Below the pieces are notes generated by a model. That model did not search any database and was not told the DNA's origin. It worked only from the letters and a program-made list of their open reading frames with translations. DNA of 64,000 nt from Streptomyces sp. ML-6. GTDB taxonomy: Bacteria; Actinomycetota; Actinomycetes; Streptomycetales; Streptomycetaceae. The translations under genes and the position numbers were made by a program. Shown here piece by piece: positions 34,102-42,776 of the stretch. Within the stretch, counting starts at the first letter, position 1, and the number at the start of each line of letters is the position of its first letter. Where the stretch lies: assembly GCF_030116705.1 (NCBI RefSeq), contig NZ_JAOTIK010000002.1, positions 806,001-870,000 on the forward strand. The letters run 5' to 3'.

Positions 34102-34276
34102 GGCGGAGTCCTTTCGAGTGTGCTGATGAGGGGTGCGTGGATGAGGGCGTGTGCGGTGGGGATGCGCTGATGGGGGCGGCCAGGGCGAGCGCTGCACGGG
34201 CGGGCGGAGGTCGGGGACGAGGTGCTGCTGCGGACGAGTGTCGGGGACGGGGGTCGAGGATGAGGGGAGCCGGGGC
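34102..34276 (-). other. Intergenic gap within the minus-strand operon
   Basis: 175 bases, one of the larger gaps in an otherwise tight operon. No gene; GATGAGGG/GCTGATG-like repeats only. It may contain an internal promoter for the downstream half. Confidence 0.3.
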
Positions 34277-35596
34277 TCAGGCCGTTCGGGCCCCGGCCCC
34301 GGCGGCCGGGCGGAGCGGTGTCCCGGCGAACTCGGCCCATTCGGCGAGCAGTTCGTCCGCGGACGAGCCGCCCGCGACCGGGGCGTACACGGCGAGCGCC
34401 ACCGCCCGGCCCCCGTCCGCCGGGGCGAGGACGCAGCGGACCAGCGGGACGTCCGCCGCGGCGAACGTCTCGTCCACGGCGGCGGCCCGCACCAGCGCCT
34501 CCGGTTCGGCGCCCGGGGCCGGGGCGAGGAGGCGTGCGGCGACCGGCCGGCGGGATTCGCGGGCGAACCACCGGCCGCCGTCCCGGGTGAAGACGGTGCG
34601 CAGGTTCGGGTGGCGGTCCAGGAGCGCGGCCAGCGCGGCGTCGGCGTCGGGGGCCCCGGGCACGGTGCCGGGCAGGACGGCCGTGGCGCACAGCGCGTGC
34701 TCGGCCGCGCTCCCCGAACGCACCAGGTCGTGGAAGAGCCAGCGCTGCTCGTGCGGGGTGAGCGGGCGCAGCCCGGGCGCGGGCGACGCGGCGGTGACGG
34801 AACCCGAGCGCCGGAAGGGGTACCCGGGCAGCCGCACCCGGCTCCCGCCCCGGCCGAGCGTGCAGTCCACGTCGAAGCCGTGCTCCCACAGCGCGGCGAA
34901 GAGCCGGGCGTACGAGGCGGGGTCGAGCGGGTCGAGCCCCAGCGCACCGGGGCCGTCGGCGCCGTCGCCCACCCGGACCACCAGCACCGCCTTCTCCGGG
35001 TCCTGCGGAATCGTCCCCTGCGGGACGTCCGCGCCCGTCGCCGCCGCCCGCAGGGCGTCCGGCAGGGACAGGTCGCCGCGCACGGCGGCGGCAGCGGCGG
35101 CGGCGGCCGGACCCCGGCCGACGACCGTCTCCGGACGCACCCCGTGGGCGGCCAGCCAGGACGCCGTGCCGTACAGCTCCGCCGCCGTGCGCACGGTCGC
35201 CGCCGGGGAAACGGACCCGGCGACCGCCGACGCCTCGACGACCTGCGGCAGCGCGGGGGTGCCGGGCAGCGCCGAACCGTCACCGAGGTCGAGCACCAGG
35301 GCGGGCACCAGGGCGGGCACCGGGGCCTCCCGGCGCGGGCGCGCCGCGGACTCCCGCAGGGCGTCCGCCAGTTCGGCGCCGGTCGTGCCGGTCACCGCGT
35401 GCCGGACGGCGAACCGCTCCCGTCCGCGCACGAGGGTGAGCGCCACGTCGTCCGGGTCCAGGGAGGGGTCCCCCGCCAGCCGGTCCGCCAGCCGCCCGGC
35501 CGCGTCCGCCGCGGCCCGCCCGTCCCGGGCGGACACGGCCAGGACGCGCGGTGCGCCGGGCCCTGCCAGAAACGTCGTCCCCATCGCGGAACTCAC
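34277..35596 (-). CDS. PKS/NRPS remnant protein: KS-AT linker, inactive AT core and half condensation domain
   Basis: 439 residues with no intact catalytic domain. Residues 20-90 match a KS-to-AT linker (LAVSARDGRAAADAAGRLADRL). Residues about 125-180 match the middle of an acyltransferase, but the nucleophile motif GHSxGE is replaced by GRGPAAA. Residues about 230-285 match the post-AT segment that ends YPFxRxxYW (here LPGYPFRRSG). The last 145 residues look like the start of a condensation domain (LTPHEQRWLFHDLV) but stop before any HHxxxDG. The GTG start at 35596 overlaps the stop of the KS that ends the previous protein, as if the KS-AT boundary had been split into two genes. It may be a docking platform for a trans-acting AT, or a decaying fragment. 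Confidence 0.78.
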   Translation of the reverse strand: MSSAMGTTFLAGPGAPRVLAVSARDGRAAADAAGRLADRLAGDPSLDPDDVALTLVRGRERFAVRHAVTGTTGAELADALRESAARPRREAPVPALVPALVLDLGDGSALPGTPALPQVVEASAVAGSVSPAATVRTAAELYGTASWLAAHGVRPETVVGRGPAAAAAAAAVRGDLSLPDALRAAATGADVPQGTIPQDPEKAVLVVRVGDGADGPGALGLDPLDPASYARLFAALWEHGFDVDCTLGRGGSRVRLPGYPFRRSGSVTAASPAPGLRPLTPHEQRWLFHDLVRSGSAAEHALCATAVLPGTVPGAPDADAALAALLDRHPNLRTVFTRDGGRWFARESRRPVAARLLAPAPGAEPEALVRAAAVDETFAAADVPLVRCVLAPADGGRAVALAVYAPVAGGSSADELLAEWAEFAGTPLRPAAGAGARTA

Positions 35597-38500
35597 ACCC
35601 TCTCCCGTACGTGTTCCTGCACGACCACATGGGCGTTCGTGCCGCCCACCCCGAACGAGCTCACGCCCGCCGTGCGCGGCCGGCCCGCGGGGGCGTCCCA
35701 CGCCCGGCCCTCCGTCAGCAGGTCGAACCGCCCTCCCCGGGCGGTGAGTTCGTCGATCGGATCGCTCACGTTCGGCGTCGCGGGCAGCACCCCGTGCCGC
35801 ACCGCGAGCACCGTCTTGATGAGCCCGGCGATCCCCGCGGCCGTGTTGCAGTGCCCGATGGACGCCTTCACGGAGCCGACGGCCACCCGCGGCCCCGTCG
35901 TGCCCAGCGCCGCGCCGAGGGCGGTCGCCTCGATCGCGTCGCCGAGCCGGGTGCCGGTCCCGTGCGCCTCCACGTAGCCGATGTCGGCCCCGGTGACCCC
36001 GGCGGCGGCGACGGCCCGGCGGATCACCCGGGCCTGGCCCTCGATCCCGGGCGCCGAGTAACCGACGCGCTCCCGCCCGTCGTTGTTGACGGCGCTGCCC
36101 CGGATCACGGCGTGCACCGGGTCGCCGTCCCGCTCGGCGTCACGGAGGCGGCGCAGCAGCAGCGCCCCCGCACCGAACCCGCCGACGGTGCCCGAGGCCC
36201 GCCGGTCGAAGGGGCGGCACATCCCGTCGTCGGCGTACAGCAGACCGGGCCGGTGGACGTACGAGCCGTCGGACTCGCCGTCCAGCGAGACCGCGCCGGC
36301 CAGCGCGTAGTCGCTCTCGTGGCGCAGCAGCGCCCGGCAGGCCAGGTGCACGGCGTACAGACCGGTGGAGCAGGCGGTGTCGAGCAGTAGCGCCTCGCCC
36401 CACAGGTCGTGCAGGTACGCGAAGCGCGACGCCACGAACGTCGGGTCGACGCTCACCACGTCGTCCACCCGGGCCTCGCCGTCGGTGTGCACCAGCCGGG
36501 GGCAGCCCGCGTACAGGCTGGTGCGGTGGGCGATGTCGGACAGCCGCAGCGACGCGTCCTCGACGGCCGCCCACAGCACCTCGTGCAGCACACCGTGCTG
36601 GGGGTCGCCCGACTCGACGTCGTCGGCGGTGAGGCCGAGCAGACCGGCGTCGTACCCCGTCCCGTCGGCGAGCATGCCCCAGCGGGCCACCCGGCGGGTG
36701 CCGTCGCCCCGTTCGGTGATCAGCGGCCCCGGGCCCTCGGTGAAGCAGTCGCGGCCCGCGACCAGGTTGTCCCAGAAGGCGTCCAGGTCGGGGGCGCCGG
36801 CGAACCGCGCGCCCATCCCGACCACGGCGATCGCGTCGTCGTCCTCGCGGACCGTCGCCCGGGGCGCCAGCCCCGGCTCCGCCGGCTCCTCGTCGGCGGC
36901 CGGACCGCCGATCAGCCGGGCCTGGGAGCGCACGGTCGTGTACCGCATCAGGTCGGCGACGGCCGGGCCGGTGCCGGTGGTCTCGCGCAACGCGTCCTGG
37001 AGCTTGACCAGCAGCAGCGAATGACCGCCCGCGTCGAAGAAGTTGGTGTCCCGGCCGAAGACCCGGCCCGGCACCACCTTGCGCCAGGCCCGCAGGACCG
37101 CGGCGGTCACCCCCTCGGCCGACTCCTCCCGGGCAGCGGAGGCACCCGGCGCCGCGGCCCGCGCCGCCGGCATGTCCGCCGCCGGATCCGTCCCCGCGTC
37201 CGGCGGGGCGGGCAGCCGCTTGCGGTCGATCTTGCCGTTCGCGGTCAGCGGCAGCTCGTCGAGGGCCAGCAGGTGCGAGGGCACGGCGAACTGCGGCAGT
37301 ACGGAACGCAGATGGGCCCGCACCGCCTCCGGGTCCGCCGGACGCTCCAGGACCGCGTAGCCGACGATCTCCTTCGCACCGGCCCCGTCGATCCGGGTGG
37401 TGACGAACGCGCCCCGCACCGACGGGTGCGCGCGCAGCGCCGCCTCGACCTCGCCCAGCTCCACCCGCTGGCTGCGGATCTTGACCTGGTTGTCGGCGCG
37501 GCCGATGAACTCCAGCTGCCCGTCGGCGGCCCACCGCACCCGGTCCCCGGTGCGGTACAGCCGCGCCCCCGGCTCGTCGCCGAACGGGTCGGGCACGAAC
37601 CGCTCGGCGGTGCGGCGCGGGTCGCCCAGGTAGCCGCGGGCCACGCCCGAGCCGCCGAGGACCAGCTCGCCGGGCACGTACAGGGGCGCCGGATCGAGGG
37701 TGCCCTCCAGGACCACGTGGAGCCGGGTGCCCGGCACCGCCCGGCCGATCGGCACGCTGCGGGCCTCCTGCGGCACGTCCTCGACGGGGTACCAGGAGGA
37801 GGTGAAGGAGTTCTCCGTCGGCCCGTAGCTGTGCAGCAGGGTGCCGGGGCGCGCCCAGCGCAGCGCCTTGCGGACGTGCGGCACCGAGATGATCTCGCCG
37901 CCGAAGTAGACCCGGCGCAGCGACTGGAGCAGATCGGGGGTGTCCTCGATCAGCCGGTTCAGCAGCGGTGTGGTGACCAGCAGCGTCGTCACCCCGTGGG
38001 CCCGCAGCGCGGTGCGCAGCTCGCGGGGGCTGAGGACGAGCTCCTTGTCGAGCACGACCAGTTTCGCGCCGTGGGCCAGCGCGCCCCAGATCTCGTACGT
38101 CGCCCCGTCGAAGTTGAGGGGCGACAGGTGGGAGACCGCGTCGTCGGGGCCCAGCGGCACGAAATCGGGGCGGTGCATCATCCGCAGCACCCCGCCGTGC
38201 GGCAGCACGACCCCCTTGGGCCGGCCCGTGGAGCCGGAGGTGTAGAGCACGTTGAAGGCCGTGTCCGGTCCGGCCGACGTGGTCGGCGCCGACACCGGCA
38301 TCGGCGCGGCGGCCTCCCGGACCGCCTGCGGGGTGTGCACGGGAAGTCCGGTGATCCGGTGCTCCTCGCCCGGCTCGGCGATCAGCAGCCGGGGCCGGGC
38401 GTCGCGGACCACCAGCTCCAGCCGGGCGTCGGGGTAGGTGGGGTCGAGCGGCAGGTACGCGGCTCCGGCCAGCCCCACCGCCAGCATGGTGGTGACGGTG

Positions 38501-39981
38501 TCCGGGCCGGGGCGCAGCAGCAGCGCGACGACATCGTCCGTGCGCACCCCCCGTACCCGCAGCCAGTGCGCCATCCGCGCGGCGTCCCGCACCAGTTCGC
38601 CGTAGCTCAGCCGGGCCCCGTTGTGCACGACGGCGGGGGCGTCGGGGGTGCGGCGCGCCTGCTCCAGCACGAGCTGCGGCACGGTGGCCGCGGTCACCGG
38701 CGCACCGGGGCGCGGCCGGCCGATGCCGGGCGGGGGCGCGAGCGAGGTCAGCAGCTCGCGGCAGGTGACACCGGGCCGGGACGCCGCCGCGAGCAGCCGG
38801 TCGAGCTGTTCCACCATCAGCTCGGCCGTGGCCGGCGCGTACAGGGCCCGGTCGTAGTCGATGCGCAGCACGAGCCGGTCGGGGGCCTCGACGGCTGCGA
38901 ACGCCAGGTCGTACTTGGCCACCGCGCTCTGCGGGTGCAGCAGCCGCACCTCGGCGCCCGGCACCTGCCAGGCCGACGCGGGCTGCGGCTGGTGCAGGAA
39001 GACCGCCCCGTACGAGGGGGCCGTGCCCGGCGGCAGGTCGCCCGACTCCGCGTGCGCCTCCATGGACTCCAGGACCTGCTCGCCGAGCGCGGCCGCGTAG
39101 TCGGCGAAGGGGCGGGCCGCCTCGTGCACCGTACGGACGGGCAGGACCCGGGTGAACAGCCCGACGGCGTCCTCCGTGTCCGGCTCGTGCCGCCCGGCGA
39201 ACGGCATGCCGAGCACCCCGTCGTCCTCCCCGGACCAGGCGTGCAGCAGCAGCCCCCACGCGGCGAGCAGCACCATCGCGGGGCTGGCGCCCTCGCGGGC
39301 GGCGAGCGCGCGGACCTCGGCGAGCCGCCGCCGGTCCAGCTCCCGCTCGGTCCAGCCCGCCCGGCCGCGCAGCCCGTCCTCGGGGCGCAGCCGGTCCGGC
39401 AGCGGGGCGAGCCGCGCGGGCTCGCCGTCCAGGAGCGCCGTCCAGTACGGGTCGGGGGCCGCCGCCACGGGCTGCGGGGCGGGCACCGGCACCGGCACGA
39501 AACGCGGGTCGCGGCCCGAGCTCCGGGCCCGGTAGGCGGTGACCAGGTCCTCGGCGAGCACCTCGACGGAACGGCCGTCCGCCACGATGTGATGCACCGT
39601 CACGGTCACCAGGGCCCCGTCGTCGTACCGCAGCGCCTCGGCCCGCAGCAGCGGCGCGGTGCCCGGGTCGAGCGGGCGCGCCGCGGCCAGGGAGGCGTCG
39701 GCGAGCGCCGCCTCGCGGTCGTAGCGGCCGGGGCGCACCGCGATGTGCAGCGGCACCGTCGCGGCGGGCTCGGCGGTGTGCCGGAGCGCACCGTCCACCG
39801 TCTCGAACCGCCCCGCCGGCGCGGGATGGCGGGCCAGTACGTCGGCCAGGGCCGTGCGCAGCGCCCGGTCGTCCAGCTCGCCGCGGAACTCCAGGCAGAG
39901 CGGGATGTTGTACCGGCCGGAATCGGGCTCGCAGCGGTCGGCGAGCCAGATCTCCAGCTGGGCGGAGGAGGCCGCGGTCAC
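35593..39981 (-). CDS. Hybrid NRPS-PKS: condensation-adenylation-PCP-ketosynthase
   Basis: 1462 residues. C domain (HHIVADG at 130-136); A domain about 450-960 with LYTSGSTGRPKG, NFDGATYEIW, HSYGPTENS, YRTGD and NGKIDRKRL; PCP about 980-1055 (FFDAGGHSLL); KS about 1080-1462 with Cys1204 (DTACSTGL), HGTGT His 1340 and the second His about 1377 (SIGH for the usual NIGH). The ten-position A code reads D-G-Y-V-Y-G-S-F-T-K, which I cannot match to a known amino acid. The protein adds one amino acid and the KS then extends it with a malonyl-type unit, but there is no AT in this protein and the following one has a dead AT, so an AT must act in trans. GTG 39981 overlaps the PCP stop. Confidence 0.95.
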   Translation of the reverse strand: MTAASSAQLEIWLADRCEPDSGRYNIPLCLEFRGELDDRALRTALADVLARHPAPAGRFETVDGALRHTAEPAATVPLHIAVRPGRYDREAALADASLAAARPLDPGTAPLLRAEALRYDDGALVTVTVHHIVADGRSVEVLAEDLVTAYRARSSGRDPRFVPVPVPAPQPVAAAPDPYWTALLDGEPARLAPLPDRLRPEDGLRGRAGWTERELDRRRLAEVRALAAREGASPAMVLLAAWGLLLHAWSGEDDGVLGMPFAGRHEPDTEDAVGLFTRVLPVRTVHEAARPFADYAAALGEQVLESMEAHAESGDLPPGTAPSYGAVFLHQPQPASAWQVPGAEVRLLHPQSAVAKYDLAFAAVEAPDRLVLRIDYDRALYAPATAELMVEQLDRLLAAASRPGVTCRELLTSLAPPPGIGRPRPGAPVTAATVPQLVLEQARRTPDAPAVVHNGARLSYGELVRDAARMAHWLRVRGVRTDDVVALLLRPGPDTVTTMLAVGLAGAAYLPLDPTYPDARLELVVRDARPRLLIAEPGEEHRITGLPVHTPQAVREAAAPMPVSAPTTSAGPDTAFNVLYTSGSTGRPKGVVLPHGGVLRMMHRPDFVPLGPDDAVSHLSPLNFDGATYEIWGALAHGAKLVVLDKELVLSPRELRTALRAHGVTTLLVTTPLLNRLIEDTPDLLQSLRRVYFGGEIISVPHVRKALRWARPGTLLHSYGPTENSFTSSWYPVEDVPQEARSVPIGRAVPGTRLHVVLEGTLDPAPLYVPGELVLGGSGVARGYLGDPRRTAERFVPDPFGDEPGARLYRTGDRVRWAADGQLEFIGRADNQVKIRSQRVELGEVEAALRAHPSVRGAFVTTRIDGAGAKEIVGYAVLERPADPEAVRAHLRSVLPQFAVPSHLLALDELPLTANGKIDRKRLPAPPDAGTDPAADMPAARAAAPGASAAREESAEGVTAAVLRAWRKVVPGRVFGRDTNFFDAGGHSLLLVKLQDALRETTGTGPAVADLMRYTTVRSQARLIGGPAADEEPAEPGLAPRATVREDDDAIAVVGMGARFAGAPDLDAFWDNLVAGRDCFTEGPGPLITERGDGTRRVARWGMLADGTGYDAGLLGLTADDVESGDPQHGVLHEVLWAAVEDASLRLSDIAHRTSLYAGCPRLVHTDGEARVDDVVSVDPTFVASRFAYLHDLWGEALLLDTACSTGLYAVHLACRALLRHESDYALAGAVSLDGESDGSYVHRPGLLYADDGMCRPFDRRASGTVGGFGAGALLLRRLRDAERDGDPVHAVIRGSAVNNDGRERVGYSAPGIEGQARVIRRAVAAAGVTGADIGYVEAHGTGTRLGDAIEATALGAALGTTGPRVAVGSVKASIGHCNTAAGIAGLIKTVLAVRHGVLPATPNVSDPIDELTARGGRFDLLTEGRAWDAPAGRPRTAGVSSFGVGGTNAHVVVQEHVRERV

Positions 39982-40274
39982 GCCCCCGCCTCCGCACGCC
40001 TCGGCTCCTCGCCGCGGGCCGGGACGATGCCGGTGAGGAAGAGCGCCAGCTCGGCCACGGTCGGATGGGCGAAGAACTGACGGGCCGTCAACGATATGCC
40101 CAGTTCCTGCTTGAGGGCGCGCACGATCCGCAGCGCGCACATCGAGTGGCCGCCGACCAGGAAGAAGTTCTCGTCGTCGTGGAACTCGTCGTGGCCGAGG
40201 TTGTCGGCCCAGGCGGTGCGCACCAGCGACGCCAGTTCGCTCGTCACGCCCGCGGGGGGAAGCGCCGATGTCAT
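39978..40274 (-). CDS. Free-standing peptidyl carrier protein
   Basis: Carrier protein of 98 residues with the phosphopantetheine site in FFLVGGHSM (Ser about 44). It probably carries the residue activated by the free adenylation protein (threonine predicted) to the condensation domain encoded by the next, overlapping gene. It is the first carrier in the operon; its stop overlaps the NRPS-PKS start. Confidence 0.93.
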   Translation of the reverse strand: MTSALPPAGVTSELASLVRTAWADNLGHDEFHDDENFFLVGGHSMCALRIVRALKQELGISLTARQFFAHPTVAELALFLTGIVPARGEEPRRAEAGA

Positions 40275-40292
40275 GGGAGGTCTCCTTCGGGA

Positions 40293-41153
40293 TCAGGACG
40301 CCGCGTCAGCGGGCACGGCGGGGACGAATCGTCGGTAGGTGGCGTCCACGGCATCCCACAGCTGCGGGAAGAGCGTGCGCTCGGACATCCGGACGAGGCC
40401 GGCGGTGGACTCCCCGCGCAGGCTCGTGGGCATGGCGGGACAGGCCCGGCCGCCCACCGAATGCGGCTCGGCCTCGGGATGCCCGCCCAACTGACCCCAC
40501 ACCATGCGCAGATGGAGCTGTTTCCAGTCCCCGATCGCCCCGTCCAGCCGCATCAGGCCCTGCCGCACCAGTGCGAGATCGACCGCGGCCCGCTCGTGCC
40601 CGGCGGGCGGGACGAGCCGGCCCTGCGCCGAGATCAGCTCCACGACGGTGAGCCCGGCGCGCTCCAGCGCCCGGGTGAAGGCCCGCCACAGCGGCTGCGC
40701 CGCGCGGCGCAGGTTGCGGGCACCGGGGGAGTCCAGGCCCGTGGTGTTCTCGGGGAAGGTGTCACGCATGGTGAGCAGCCCGGTCTGCGGCAGGTACTCC
40801 ACCAGGGTGTTCAGCGCCTGCACCGGTATCCGGCCCAGCGAGGCGGCGCGCTCCAGCACCTGCGTGGCCAGCAGCGGGTCGTCGTCGTCCAGCAGGGCCA
40901 CCGCACGGCCCATCTCGAAGTGCATCGCGGCCCATGCGTACTCCGTGATCAGGTGCACGGACTGGAACAGCCGCTGGTCGGGGTGGACGAGCTGGTCCTC
41001 GGGGAGCAGGGCGGACAGCGCGGTGGTGAGCCGGGTGTCCTTCTCGTAGTTGCTGCCCCGGTCGTACTCGTAGACGAGCTGCGGGTCCGCGGCATCCGGG
41101 TTCAGGGCGCGGCGCGCGGCGCCCGGCCGTCCGGTGGTGGCTCTCTTGCTCAT
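40293..41153 (-). CDS. Tryptophan 2,3-dioxygenase-superfamily haem protein, diverged copy
   Basis: 286 residues. The N-terminal half matches the TDO helix bundle (HPDQRLFQSVHLITEYAWAAMHFEMGRAV, aligning with the LFIVQHQTSELWLK helix). A His in DGAIGDWKQLHLRMVWGQLG fits the proximal haem ligand. The loop that binds the amino acid carboxylate in true TDO (GTGGT) is not kept: here it reads SVGGRACPAMP. Its end (MSERTLFPQLWDAVD) still matches TDO. It is probably either a partner of the adjacent TDO-like protein or an enzyme with a new reaction, as with the TDO relatives MarE and PrnB. Confidence 0.82.
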   Translation of the reverse strand: MSKRATTGRPGAARRALNPDAADPQLVYEYDRGSNYEKDTRLTTALSALLPEDQLVHPDQRLFQSVHLITEYAWAAMHFEMGRAVALLDDDDPLLATQVLERAASLGRIPVQALNTLVEYLPQTGLLTMRDTFPENTTGLDSPGARNLRRAAQPLWRAFTRALERAGLTVVELISAQGRLVPPAGHERAAVDLALVRQGLMRLDGAIGDWKQLHLRMVWGQLGGHPEAEPHSVGGRACPAMPTSLRGESTAGLVRMSERTLFPQLWDAVDATYRRFVPAVPADAAS

Positions 41154-41186
41154 GGGCTTCGGGGTCCTCCGGTTCGCGGATCGTGG

Positions 41187-42455
41187 TCAGCCGACGGCCG
41201 GCTGCTTCTCCATGGCCGGGAACAGCCGTTGGGAGATCACCGACGCCAGGTAGGGCACGCCCTCCGTGGCACCGGTGCCGGTGCGGGTGCCGATCATCCG
41301 CACGGCCAGTCGGTAGTGGGTCTGCTTCCATCGCTGGTGCACCGCCTCCAGTTGCAGGGCCGCGGCCCGCACGGCTGCGGCGTCCGGCTCGGTGAGCCAG
41401 CCACTGGAGATCACGTCCTCCCAGGTGCCCTGCACGGTCTCCCGGCCGGCCAGCACCTCGCCGCGCACGTCCGGAACAGAGAGGAACGCGGACGAGTCCA
41501 GCCTTGCTCGAGCCGGGGTGGAGCAGTACGACTCGAAGGTCTTGTAACCCTCGGACTGGATGGCGCTCGCACCCTCCGTGAACTGCCGGAACAGCCGGAA
41601 CGACTCGGGCTGCATGGTGGCCAGCAACGAGAACAGCGGCAGCGACTCGCGCAGTACGTCGGCGACCGCGGCGATCAACGCGGCGGCGTCGCCCGGCTGT
41701 TCGGCGCGCAGCGTGCGCACCGCCTCGTCCAGCGTCGCCGACATGAAGGCGAACGTGGCCTCGAACGACTGAAGCACCCGCAGGAAGAGGTACTCGTCGT
41801 GCAGCACGTACACCGGCTGGACACTGGTGCGCAGCAGCAGCCGCTCCCCGGCGGTGGTGGTGCGCAGCACGGCGTCCGCCAGCTCACCGGCCGGCGTGCG
41901 GCCCGGCGTCGCGGCGACGGCGACGGGGTCGACGGCCCCGTCCAGCGCCCGCAGCGCGGCCGGCTCCATGACCCGGACCGCCAGCCGCAGCCGCTTGTTC
42001 AGGAGCAGGGCGTCCGGAAGCATCCCCTGCGGATCGTGCGGGGTGCCGTCCAGGACGAGGCGCTCGAAACCGATCAGGTCGGCGAGCAGCAGGAGCACCG
42101 TGCGGTCGCGGTGCCGGCGCAGCACCTCCCAGCCCGCCCGGTCGTCCGGCGCGCCCCGGCGCAGCAACGCCAGCGCCGTGTAGCTGGGGTAGTCGTAGCG
42201 GCCGTCGAACTTGTCCAGGAGAACGTCGAGGAAGGGCCCGGCATGGGCGTCCCGGACACCTCCGGCGCCACCCGCGTCCGCTGCGAGGAGCAGGGCGCGG
42301 CATTCGGCCAGGAGCGACAGGAGCTCCTCGTCGAGGAAGTGCTTTCCCACGGCACGCAGACGGCCGATGACACCGTCGTACGGAAATTCCTCCGCCCCTC
42401 CGGAACCGCACCAGGCGGAGAGCTCGTGCCGGAGCGCTGTGTCGGTCGCTGTCAT
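41187..42455 (-). CDS. Tryptophan 2,3-dioxygenase-superfamily haem protein
   Basis: 422 residues, longer than the 280-300 of bacterial TDO because of N-terminal and middle insertions. It keeps FRLFRQFTEGASAIQSEGYK (TDO substrate helix FR..L..S.FQS), the haem His in RWKQTHYRLAVRMIG, the GTGATEGVPYL loop (TDO GTGGTSGVSYL) and the ending SQRLFP. It is therefore the more TDO-like of the pair and may act on tryptophan or a beta-methyl-tryptophan. It is the promoter-proximal gene of the 17-gene minus-strand operon. True TDO activity would give N-formylkynurenine; MarE-type hydroxylation is the alternative. Confidence 0.85.
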   Translation of the reverse strand: MTATDTALRHELSAWCGSGGAEEFPYDGVIGRLRAVGKHFLDEELLSLLAECRALLLAADAGGAGGVRDAHAGPFLDVLLDKFDGRYDYPSYTALALLRRGAPDDRAGWEVLRRHRDRTVLLLLADLIGFERLVLDGTPHDPQGMLPDALLLNKRLRLAVRVMEPAALRALDGAVDPVAVAATPGRTPAGELADAVLRTTTAGERLLLRTSVQPVYVLHDEYLFLRVLQSFEATFAFMSATLDEAVRTLRAEQPGDAAALIAAVADVLRESLPLFSLLATMQPESFRLFRQFTEGASAIQSEGYKTFESYCSTPARARLDSSAFLSVPDVRGEVLAGRETVQGTWEDVISSGWLTEPDAAAVRAAALQLEAVHQRWKQTHYRLAVRMIGTRTGTGATEGVPYLASVISQRLFPAMEKQPAVG

Positions 42456-42776
42456 CTCGTTTCTCCTTGGGCCCGGCAGTGGATGGTTCGAGATTCACCG
42501 GAACCCCTGGAAGAACGCTCAAGTCTCGCTCCACAACAGACCCGGACCCGGTGGAGGCCGCCCCGTCCGCCCCCGGTCGGGCGGTCGCGCCCACAGCACC
42601 GGTAGGGGAACGGTCGAGAACGGGTCCGGCCCGGTGGCCGCCGCGCCCGCCGCCGCCTACGGTGGGGCGCCTCGGGCACTCCGTTCCTCCGCAGGGCCGA
42701 AAAGCTGGACGCCCGCGTATGGAGTTGAGCGTTGTGGCTATGGCCCGTCTCATCGGACTGGAGTTGACTGATCGGC
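42456..42776. promoter_or_regulatory. Divergent promoter region at the cluster edge
   Basis: 321 bases between the minus-strand operon and the NmrA-like gene. On the minus strand TGGAGCG (42533-42527) and TTGAGCG (42522-42516) lie 11 bp apart, and a weak third copy TCCAGGG (42511-42505) continues the pitch. TGAATC (42497-42492), 7 bases further on, could be the -10. This is the layout of SARP-activated promoters. It marks the likely right border of the cluster. Confidence 0.55.

Noticed and set aside
36409..40080. A long plus-strand open frame opposite the NRPS-PKS gene
   Set aside because: Antisense shadow with biased composition; the minus-strand protein has all expected motifs.
42481..42500. 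Possible tRNA T-loop (GGTTCGAGATT)
   Set aside because: No acceptor, D or anticodon arms fit around it; no tRNA was found in the window.
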